From NCBI RefSeq assembly GCF_023653455.1, contig NZ_JAKEDR010000131.1, forward strand, positions 1-9,767: DNA of 9,767 nt, in the 5' to 3' direction. The notes beneath the pieces were generated by a model. It did not search any database, was not told the DNA's origin, and was given only the letters and a program-made list of their open reading frames with translations. This stretch comes from Paraclostridium ghonii. Lineage in GTDB: Bacteria; Bacillota; Clostridia; Peptostreptococcales; Peptostreptococcaceae. A program made the position numbers and the translations under genes. How positions within the stretch are numbered: the first letter of the stretch is position 1; each line of letters begins with the position of its first letter. Shown here in pieces: positions 1-5,621 of this stretch.

Positions 1-586
1 TATATATATCGTATATAACATTTAACAAATTAGTTATTATCTTATTTTCTTCGTAATCACTTACTTTTAAATCTATATACCTATCTATAGTTTGAATTAC
101 TTGAATTCTTTTCATTTCAAATTTAATAACTTCTGATTTTTCCATATCATGAACAAATTCAATTATTGTTGATTTTATTTTTTGCATCAATTCTTCATAT
201 TTTATATTGCTATTTTCTATAATAGCATGAATTAATGTGTTGTATATTAAACTGGATATTAAGTAATCATTCATATATTCATTTTGTTTATTGAATAATA
301 CATAATATTTTATAGATTTTAAAACTTCCTCTTCACTTTTTTTCATATTTGTATTAGATATTATAATAGGAAATAAAATATTTATGATATTTATATCTTT
401 TAATTTTTCACCATAAAATCTATAGTATAGTAACTCATCTCTTAATCTATTTTCATCTATTTTTACATACCTTTGAGCTAAATCATCAATTAAAGACTTA
501 GTATTCAAGATAATCATATTTTTTATGTATTTATCCTCAATTCTAAATGCACTTATATATGCTTTTTTTAATAACTCTTCTTTCAT
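1..586 (-). CDS. Hypothetical protein, C-terminus cut by the window edge
   Basis: An open frame starts at ATG 586-584 and runs without a stop for 195 codons to the window edge, so the C-terminus is missing. The start is supported by an AGGAAGG ribosome binding site about 8 nt upstream. The protein begins MKEELLKKAYISAFRIEDKY and is rich in Ile, Lys, Glu, Asn and Tyr. It looks mostly alpha-helical and soluble, with no signal peptide and no clear membrane segment; the hydrophobic run INILFPIIISN near residues 65-75 is too short and mixed to call a membrane helix. I see no Walker, helix-turn-helix, zinc-finger or other catalytic motif and do not recognise the family. Codon use resembles its neighbours, so recent transfer is not indicated. 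It sits downstream of a terminator and probably has its own promoter. A gene is likely; the function is unknown. Confidence 0.8.
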   Translation of the reverse strand, partial: MKEELLKKAYISAFRIEDKYIKNMIILNTKSLIDDLAQRYVKIDENRLRDELLYYRFYGEKLKDINIINILFPIIISNTNMKKSEEEVLKSIKYYVLFNKQNEYMNDYLISSLIYNTLIHAIIENSNIKYEELMQKIKSTIIEFVHDMEKSEVIKFEMKRIQVIQTIDRYIDLKVSDYEENKIITNLLNVIYDIY

Positions 587-625
587 GGATACTACCTTCC
601 TAACGCACAAACTATTTTATAGTTT

Positions 626-646
626 TATCAATTAATCAACTTGATA
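626..646. promoter_or_regulatory. Palindromic operator candidate upstream of the 586 gene
   Basis: Two nested inverted repeats occur here. ATCAA-c-TTGAT (635-645) is a perfect 5-bp arm palindrome around one base, and outer arms TATCAA (626-631) and TTGATA (641-646) are also perfect complements. The element lies at the predicted transcription start of the leftward gene at 586, a position suited to repression. No regulator is encoded nearby and the motif is AT-rich, so chance is possible. Confidence 0.3.
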
Positions 647-650
647 TACT

Positions 651-679
651 TTTATAAGCTAATGGCTTTGATTTTTAAA
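651..679 (-). promoter_or_regulatory. Candidate promoter for the hypothetical gene at 586
   Basis: Reading leftward, TTTAAA (679-674) and TATAAA (656-651) are separated by 17 bp and resemble -35 and -10 boxes of a housekeeping sigma factor (4/6 and 5/6 matches to TTGACA and TATAAT). The -35 box overlaps the T-tract of the preceding terminator. The predicted start near 644 leaves a leader of about 58 nt. Such matches are easy to find in AT-rich DNA, so support is modest. Confidence 0.35.
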
Positions 680-703
680 AAAAATAGGCAGCTATTAGCT
701 GCC
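677..703 (-). terminator. Rho-independent terminator (leftward)
   Basis: On the minus strand a GC-rich 7-bp perfect stem, GGCAGCT (703-697) with AGCTGCC (693-687) around a 3-nt loop, is followed by TA and then eight consecutive T residues (684-677). This is a classic intrinsic terminator for leftward transcripts. It would end both argS read-through and the proposed small RNA that starts near 797. In the other direction the stem is not followed by a T-tract. Confidence 0.85.
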
Positions 704-797
704 GTAAATGTAGGGGGGGAGTAGAATAGTTTTTATATACTCTACTTCCATATATATCTTTTAATTCTAATTAACTCATCTTTCAGAGTCATTTCTT
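677..797 (-). ncRNA. Candidate small RNA (about 120 nt) with C-rich loop
   Basis: A strong-looking promoter (804-833) and the terminator at 677-703 bracket about 120 nt with no convincing coding sequence. The transcript would contain an AU-rich 5' part, a first hairpin with 8-bp arms at 745-738 and 728-721 (one G-U pair, 9-nt loop), then an unpaired segment UCCCCCCCU (720-712) with seven consecutive C residues, then the terminator hairpin. An exposed C-rich segment between two hairpins is typical of Firmicute regulatory RNAs that pair with G-rich ribosome binding sites, such as the UCCC-motif RNAs of Staphylococcus. The alternative is simply the 3' untranslated region of argS, whose stop is 158 nt upstream of the terminator. 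I found no T-box motif. Identification as an sRNA is inference from architecture. Confidence 0.45.
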
Positions 798-803
798 AAT
801 TTA

Positions 804-833
804 ATTATACAATACCCTAAATTTAGATGTAAA
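804..833 (-). promoter_or_regulatory. Promoter candidate for the small RNA
   Basis: On the minus strand TTTACA (833-828; 5/6 match to TTGACA) and a perfect TATAAT (809-804) are spaced by 18 bp. This lies 28 bp or more past the argS stop codon and points away from it, with no gene start for over 200 bp. That is why I propose that it drives a short RNA ending at the terminator at 677-703. Confidence 0.5.
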
Positions 834-861
834 GTATTATTTTTCGACAATCACATATTTA

Positions 862-2562
862 CTACATTCTTTGAGGTGCACCCATACCTAACATAGCAAG
901 AGCATTTTCTATAGTTTGTCTTGTAGCTGCAACTAGTGCTAGTCTAGCTTTCTTAACTTCTATATCATCTACTAATATAGGATTATCATGATAGAACTTA
1001 TTAAATGCTTGTGCTAAGTCTAATACAAATCTTGTTATTATGTGTGGTTCATTTTTTCTCATTGCGCCTACTATGCTATCATTAAATGATGCTATTAACT
1101 TTAAAACTTCCGAACTATCAGCATCACTTAATACATTGTAGTCTATATCTGCAGTTATATCCATATTAGCTTTTCTTAAAACAGAACAACATCTAGCATG
1201 AGTATATTGCACATATGGTCCAGTCTCTCCTTCAAAGCTTAATGTTCTTTCCCAAGAGAATGTATAGTCTTTTATTCTACTATTAGATAACTCTTGGAAT
1301 ACTATAGCTCCAACCCCAACTTGTTTAGCTATCTCATCTGCATTCTCAGCATTTGGATTTTTTTCAAGTATAGTTTCTTTTGTTTTTTCTATAGCTTGTT
1401 TTAAAACATCTTCTAAGAATATGACTCTACCTTTTCTAGTTGACATAGTTCCTTCTTCTAATGCAACCATACCAAATCCAACATGTACTAAGTTTTTAGC
1501 CCACTCAAATCCCATAAGCTCTATAACTTTAAACCATTGTTCAAAGTGTAGGTTTTGTTGTGTTCCAACTACATATACGCATTTATCAAAATTATATGTT
1601 TCTTGTCTATATATAGCTGCGGCTAAATCTCTAGTCATATATAATGTAGAACCATCGTTCTTAGTTATAAGAGCTGGAGGCATCTTATAATCTTCTAATT
1701 CTACTATTCTAGCTCCTTTAGATTCTTTTAAAAGCCCTTTATCTTCTAGCATTTGTATTACTCTTGGCATTTTATCAGAATAGAAACTTTCTCCTGCTAA
1801 AGAATCAAACTCTATATCTAATAAATCATATACTCTGTTGAATTCTTTTAAACTTTCATCTCTAAACCATTTCCATAATTCTACAGCTTCTTCGTCTTCG
1901 TTTTCTAACTTAGTAAACCAAGCTCTAGCTTCATCTTCCATTTCTGGATGAGCTTCAGCTTCATCATGGAATTGTATGTATAATTTTAATAATTCTGGTA
2001 TAGGACTAGCTTCAACAACTTCTTTATCTCCCCATTTTTTGAAAGCTACTATTAACTTACCAAATTGAGTACCATAATCACCTAAATGATTTATTCTTGT
2101 AGTATTAAATCCTTGTGATTCATATATTTTGTATAAAGCATTTCCTATAACTGTAGTTCTTATATGTCCGATATGGAAAGGCTTCGCTATATTAGGAGAT
2201 GAGAACTCCACAATAACATTTTGACCTTTTCCGATTTCACTACGTCCATATTTTTTTCCTTGAGTTAATACATCATTTATAACATTCTTAGCTAATTGAG
2301 ATTTATTAACGAAAAAGTTAACATATCCTCCTGTTGGTTCAACTTTTGATATAGCATCTTTAGCTTCTATGCTTTGAGCTAAATCTGAAGCTATCATATT
2401 TGGAGCTTTTCTAAATACTTTTGCTAATCTAAAACATGGGAATGCATAATCTCCCATCTCGCTATTTGGTGGTATTTCTATTAACTTTACTATTTCTTCT
2501 AGAGATAAATCTTCTATTTTCTCTTTTAACAATTTTGCTACTTCTACTTTAAAATCTTGCAT
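862..2562 (-). CDS. argS: Arginyl-tRNA synthetase (class I)
   Basis: This cytoplasmic enzyme charges tRNA-Arg with arginine using ATP. The protein is 566 residues, normal for bacterial ArgRS. An N-terminal tRNA D-loop recognition domain covers about residues 1-85. The class I catalytic domain follows, with EFSSPNIAKPFHIGHIRTT at about 119-137 holding the HIGH signature (130-133), and the second signature MSTRKG at 373-378, the usual ArgRS form of KMSKS. The C-terminal DALR anticodon-binding domain runs from about 449 (YVQYTHARC) to the conserved end, ALAMLGMGAPQRM. The start ATG at 2562 has a strong AAGGAAGGAG site about 7 nt upstream. It is last in the mutS2-DUF523-argS cluster, 69 bp after the DUF523 gene, and also has its own promoter at 2607-2634. 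The stop is TAG at 864-862. No disrupted or missing key residue is seen. Confidence 0.97.
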   Translation of the reverse strand: MQDFKVEVAKLLKEKIEDLSLEEIVKLIEIPPNSEMGDYAFPCFRLAKVFRKAPNMIASDLAQSIEAKDAISKVEPTGGYVNFFVNKSQLAKNVINDVLTQGKKYGRSEIGKGQNVIVEFSSPNIAKPFHIGHIRTTVIGNALYKIYESQGFNTTRINHLGDYGTQFGKLIVAFKKWGDKEVVEASPIPELLKLYIQFHDEAEAHPEMEDEARAWFTKLENEDEEAVELWKWFRDESLKEFNRVYDLLDIEFDSLAGESFYSDKMPRVIQMLEDKGLLKESKGARIVELEDYKMPPALITKNDGSTLYMTRDLAAAIYRQETYNFDKCVYVVGTQQNLHFEQWFKVIELMGFEWAKNLVHVGFGMVALEEGTMSTRKGRVIFLEDVLKQAIEKTKETILEKNPNAENADEIAKQVGVGAIVFQELSNSRIKDYTFSWERTLSFEGETGPYVQYTHARCCSVLRKANMDITADIDYNVLSDADSSEVLKLIASFNDSIVGAMRKNEPHIITRFVLDLAQAFNKFYHDNPILVDDIEVKKARLALVAATRQTIENALAMLGMGAPQRM

Positions 2563-2606
2563 GTCACCACTCCTTCCTTATTCTTTAACACTTTATGATA
2601 AAACAA

Positions 2607-2634
2607 ATTATAATTTTTTTCAAGTATATGTCTA
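2607..2634 (-). promoter_or_regulatory. argS promoter overlapping the DUF523 stop codon
   Basis: On the minus strand TAGACA (2634-2629; 5/6 match to TTGACA) and a perfect TATAAT (2612-2607) are 16 bp apart. The first three bases of the -35 box are the TAG stop codon of the DUF523 gene. Transcription would start near 2600, giving a leader of about 38 nt before the argS ATG. No terminator separates the two genes, so argS could be served both by read-through and by this promoter. Confidence 0.55.
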
Positions 2635-3081
2635 TTTTTCTAAATCTTTCTCACTAATAATTTTTATACCTTCATTTTTTAAAATACATGCGGTAACACC
2701 TTGTCCATCAATTTTCCTTCCTGAAAATGTGCCATCATATATTCTATTACTTCCACAAGATGGACTAAATTCCTTTAATATTGCCTCTGTACAATTGTAT
2801 AATTTTGCTATTTTTAATGTTTCTTTAGCACCTTTTGTAAAATTTTCTGTGGTATCTTCTCCATCTTTATTTTTAACTTTGCATATTCCTAATAAAACAT
2901 TCATTCCATCTCCATGTTTAATTTCACATGGAGTTCTAGGAGTACTTAATCCGCCTAATTGTTCTGGGCAAACTAAAATAAATTGCTTTCCCTTTAAGTA
3001 CTCTCTAACTATTTCATGCTTGTTATTATCGCCATCATATTTACAGTTTATTCCTAATAAACACGCCGATACTAATATCAT
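2632..3081 (-). CDS. DUF523 / TudS-like iron-sulfur protein
   Basis: This is a complete 149-residue stand-alone DUF523 protein. Visible family motifs in order are SACLLGINCKYDG (5-17), CPEQLGGLSTPRTPCEI (38-54), KEFSPSCGS (103-111) and GQGVTACIL (127-134). Family knowledge: characterised DUF523 members (TudS) are thiouracil desulfurases that hold a [4Fe-4S] cluster on three conserved cysteines and remove sulfur from thiolated bases. C7, C38 and C109 here sit in the three conserved motifs and are the likely ligands, with E40 in the CPE motif a candidate active-site acid. There are eight cysteines in total. The start is supported by AAGGTGATGG before ATG 3081; that site overlaps the mutS2 stop codon, so translation may be coupled. 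It probably acts in the cytoplasm on thiolated nucleobases or a related substrate, but the substrate cannot be read from sequence. Family assignment is strong; the reaction is inferred. Confidence 0.88.
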   Translation of the reverse strand: MILVSACLLGINCKYDGDNNKHEIVREYLKGKQFILVCPEQLGGLSTPRTPCEIKHGDGMNVLLGICKVKNKDGEDTTENFTKGAKETLKIAKLYNCTEAILKEFSPSCGSNRIYDGTFSGRKIDGQGVTACILKNEGIKIISEKDLEK

Positions 3082-3093
3082 TTTTCCATCACC

Positions 3094-5472
3094 TTATTTT
3101 AAAGTTACTATAGTAACTCCCATACCACCTTCGCCATACTGACCCGGTCTTTGAGATTTTACATGCTTATGTTTTTTTAACATTTCAGTTATTCCACTTT
3201 TTAGTACTCCTGTTCCTATTCCATGTATAACAGTTACTTTTTCAAGCCCTGCTAAACAAGCATCATCAAGGTACTTATCTACTTCTTCTCTAGCTTCTTC
3301 TAGAGTCATTCCTCTTAAATCCACATCATTTTTTACTCTTCCTGATTTAGATTTTATCACATTTCTAGTTGCCTTTGTAACTGTTGATTTTGGATCTTTT
3401 TTAGCTTTTTCCAATGACTTAAATGGTAAATTCATTTTCATTATACCAATTTGAACAACAGCTTCTTTTTTATTATTATCAACTGAAACTACAGATCCTT
3501 GTTGGTTTAAAGTTATTACCTTAACTTCATCTCCAACCTTTAATTCTTTTATTTCCTTTGATGATGTTTTTGGGACTATCATGCTTTTTACGCTTGGTTG
3601 TAAAGCACCCATTGAGTTTGATATTTCTTTTCTCAACTCTTCTATTTTTCTATTTTTATCTTTAGATATACTTTCTTTTTCTAATCTTCTAAGTTCTTTT
3701 ATAACTTCTTCAGTTTCTTCTTTGGCTTGTCTTGTAATTCTAAATGCTTCTTGCTTTGCTTCTTCTAACATTCGTTCTCTTTGAACATATATTTTATCTA
3801 ATTTGGATTCATATTCTTCTTTTAGTTCTTGAATTTCTTTTCTTAATCTAGTCGCTTCTTCTTTTTCTTCTACAGCTTCTACTCTTGATTTTTCTAAACT
3901 ATGAATTACGTCTTCTACAGCTATTGTATCAGTATCTATAAATTCTTTTGCTCTATTTATTATATAATCACTTAACCCAAGTCTTTTAGATATAGCAAAT
4001 GCATTAGATTTTCCTGGAACACCAATAAATAGTCTGTATGTTGGTCTTAAATTTTCTAAATCAAATTCTACAGCTGCATTTTCTACACCTTCTTTAGTAA
4101 GTGCATAATGCTTTATCTCACTATAGTGAGTGGTAGCTATACATTTACCTCCTGCCATATTTACATCTTCAAGTATTGCTATAGCAAGCCCTGCACCTTC
4201 TACAGGATCGGTTCCTGCACCTAATTCATCAAATATTACTAATGAATTTTCAGTTACTTCATTTAATATAGAAACTATATTAGTCATATGGGATGAGAAT
4301 GTAGATAAACTTTGCTCTATACTTTGTTCATCACCTATATCTGCAAATACATTGTCATATACACACATACTTGTTCCATAATCTGCAGGTATGTGTAATC
4401 CACTTTGAACCATAAGTGCAAATAATCCTACAGTTTTAATAGTTACAGTCTTACCACCTGTGTTAGGTCCTGTTATAACTAACGTATGGAAGTCTTCTCC
4501 TAGTCTTACATCATTTCCTATTACAATTTTAGGATCTAATAGGGGATGTCTTCCATTTTTTATATTTATATAATTTTCTTTATTTAACTTTGGTTCTATA
4601 CCTTTTAATGCTAACGACAATTTTCCTTTTGCAAATGCAAAATCTATTTTCCCTAAAATTTCTTGATTACTTAATATATCATCACTTATTTCTCCAACCA
4701 TAGATGATAATTCACTTAGTATTCTTTCTATTTCTTCTTTTTCTTTTAATCTAAGTTGTCTAAGCTCATTATTCATTTCAACTATACTCATAGGTTCTAT
4801 AAACAAAGTTGCTCCTGATGATGATTGATCGTGAACTATACCAGATACTTGAGATCTGTATTCAGATTTTACAGGAACTACAAATCTATCTCCTCTTATT
4901 GATATAATTGCATCTTGTAGATATTTTTGATAAGTTGTTGAACTTATTATTCCATTTAATTTAGATCTTATAGATTGATTTTTTTGTATTATCTTTCTTC
5001 TTAAAGTTCTTAATTCACTTGAAGCGTTATCTGAAATTTCTACTTCACTTACTATGGCATTATAAATTTTGTCTTCTACATCTCTGTAAGTGTATAATCC
5101 ATTTGATAATGCTTGTATTATTGGATAGTTAAAAGCCTCTTCTTCATTTGAAGATAAGTTATTGTTTAAAATCCTAGCAACTCTTAAAGTGTCTGCTATC
5201 ATTAACAAACTACCTGGATCTATAGATGCTCCAACTTTTGCTCTTTTTACTTTATCTTCTACGTCATGTAAACCTTGTAGGTTTACTCCACCTTTTTTTA
5301 TAAGTATAGATTGAGCCTCACTAGTTTCTTCTAGATTATATTTTACTTCTTCATAGTCTGAGCTAGGTATTAATTCATTAATGTATTTTAACCCTAAAGA
5401 AGATGAAGCTTTTTCTTTTAACAACGATTTTATTTTATCGAACTCTAAAGTTTTTAGCGATTTTTTATTCAT
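3094..5472 (-). CDS. mutS2: MutS2: ATPase with C-terminal Smr nuclease domain
   Basis: The protein is 792 residues, full length for MutS2. After the core/lever region (about 1-300) comes the MutS-type ABC ATPase, with Walker A GPNTGGKT (335-342), the SLSTFSSHM signature (388-396), Walker B LVIFDELGAGTDP (411-423) and the switch TTHYSEIK (447-454). A charged coiled coil covers about 520-620, then a KOW-like segment (about 641-690) and the Smr domain (about 717-792) with DVDLRG and HGIGTGVLK motifs. The mismatch-recognition domain of MutS is absent, as expected. Family knowledge: MutS2 was described as a suppressor of recombination and, in Bacillus subtilis, binds collided ribosomes and helps split them for quality control. 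The start ATG 5472 has a perfect AAGGAGG site 5-6 nt upstream. It is first in the leftward cluster and divergent from pepD. The Smr motif reads VDLR where LDLR is common, a conservative change; activity looks intact. Confidence 0.97.
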   Translation of the reverse strand: MNKKSLKTLEFDKIKSLLKEKASSSLGLKYINELIPSSDYEEVKYNLEETSEAQSILIKKGGVNLQGLHDVEDKVKRAKVGASIDPGSLLMIADTLRVARILNNNLSSNEEEAFNYPIIQALSNGLYTYRDVEDKIYNAIVSEVEISDNASSELRTLRRKIIQKNQSIRSKLNGIISSTTYQKYLQDAIISIRGDRFVVPVKSEYRSQVSGIVHDQSSSGATLFIEPMSIVEMNNELRQLRLKEKEEIERILSELSSMVGEISDDILSNQEILGKIDFAFAKGKLSLALKGIEPKLNKENYINIKNGRHPLLDPKIVIGNDVRLGEDFHTLVITGPNTGGKTVTIKTVGLFALMVQSGLHIPADYGTSMCVYDNVFADIGDEQSIEQSLSTFSSHMTNIVSILNEVTENSLVIFDELGAGTDPVEGAGLAIAILEDVNMAGGKCIATTHYSEIKHYALTKEGVENAAVEFDLENLRPTYRLFIGVPGKSNAFAISKRLGLSDYIINRAKEFIDTDTIAVEDVIHSLEKSRVEAVEEKEEATRLRKEIQELKEEYESKLDKIYVQRERMLEEAKQEAFRITRQAKEETEEVIKELRRLEKESISKDKNRKIEELRKEISNSMGALQPSVKSMIVPKTSSKEIKELKVGDEVKVITLNQQGSVVSVDNNKKEAVVQIGIMKMNLPFKSLEKAKKDPKSTVTKATRNVIKSKSGRVKNDVDLRGMTLEEAREEVDKYLDDACLAGLEKVTVIHGIGTGVLKSGITEMLKKHKHVKSQRPGQYGEGGMGVTIVTLK

Positions 5473-5507
5473 GCTTCCTCCTTAAGAAATTTTTATGCGA
5501 AATTTAA

Positions 5508-5534
5508 GTGTATTTTATGTATTTTGTGTATTTT
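5508..5534. repeat. Three tandem 9-bp repeats in the divergent promoter region
   Basis: The plus strand carries GTGTATTTT (5508-5516), ATGTATTTT (5517-5525) and GTGTATTTT (5526-5534) directly end to end, differing only in the first base. They lie immediately upstream of the proposed pepD -35 box and, read leftward as AAAATACAY, inside the predicted mutS2 leader. They could be a regulator binding array with nearly one helical turn of spacing, or a simple AT-rich tandem duplication. Confidence 0.6.
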
Positions 5535-5561
5535 TGTACTATACTATTTATATATTATACA
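5534..5561 (+). promoter_or_regulatory. Candidate pepD promoter
   Basis: TTGTAC (5534-5539; 4/6 to TTGACA) and TATACA (5556-5561; 4/6 to TATAAT) are spaced by 16 bp. A start near 5568 would give a leader of about 50 nt before the pepD ATG. The box overlaps the last base of the tandem repeat and the mutS2 -10 box on the opposite strand. Other AT-rich matches nearby make the exact boxes uncertain. Confidence 0.4.
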
Positions 5562-5582
5562 TAATCAAGTCTATTTTGTGAT
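5554..5582 (-). promoter_or_regulatory. Candidate mutS2 promoter
   Basis: On the minus strand ATCACA (5582-5577; 4/6 match to TTGACA) and a perfect TATAAT (5559-5554) are 17 bp apart. Transcription from about 5547 would give a leader of about 75 nt that includes the 9-bp repeats. The -10 box overlaps the proposed pepD -10 box, so the two polymerases would compete for the same DNA. Confidence 0.4.
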
Positions 5583-5603
5583 ATATATAATTTAATTTTT
5601 AGC

Positions 5604-5621
5604 AAGGAGATGTTTTTTATG
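5604..5621 (+). promoter_or_regulatory. pepD ribosome binding site that fixes the start at 5619
   Basis: AAGGAG (5604-5609) touches an in-frame ATG at 5610-5612, which is too close for initiation. The next in-frame ATG at 5619 is 9 nt from the end of the site, a normal spacing, and yields the N-terminus MSNVLKDLQP. The longer version would only add MFF. The start at 5619 is therefore preferred. Confidence 0.85.

Noticed and set aside
677..745. T-box or attenuator controlling the gene at 586
   Set aside because: No T-box consensus is present, the first hairpin shows no alternative pairing with the terminator stem, and the downstream gene is not an aminoacyl-tRNA synthetase or amino acid gene that I can recognise.
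742..792. 16-codon minus-strand frame, MTLKDELIRIKRYIWK, within the small RNA region
   Set aside because: It would start only about 5 nt from the predicted transcript start with no ribosome binding site. I keep the small RNA reading, though a leader peptide is not excluded.
1429..1446. Apparent loss of the first Lys in the ArgRS KMSKS motif (TMSTRKG)
   Set aside because: MSTRKG is the usual form in bacterial ArgRS; the functional lysine is retained.
1421..1690. Plus-strand open frame of 89 codons
   Set aside because: Wholly inside argS on the opposite strand, with no motif.
2561..3142. 193-codon plus-strand open frame
   Set aside because: It lies antisense to the DUF523 gene, which has clear family motifs and a ribosome binding site. 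The plus-strand product is low-complexity and hydrophobic with no recognisable motif, typical of a shadow frame.
3581..4381. Plus-strand open frames of 67 and 83 codons (3581-3784 and 4130-4381)
   Set aside because: Wholly inside mutS2 on the opposite strand; they mirror the coiled-coil and ATPase coding regions.
5481..5508. Imperfect inverted repeat with two AAATTT blocks before mutS2, possibly CodY-like
   Set aside because: Arm spacing does not fit the 15-bp CodY box, the stem is AT-only with a bulge, and the match is poor.
5610..5618. Upstream ATG giving a longer PepD (MFF extension)
   Set aside because: It abuts the ribosome binding site with no spacing, so initiation there is unlikely.
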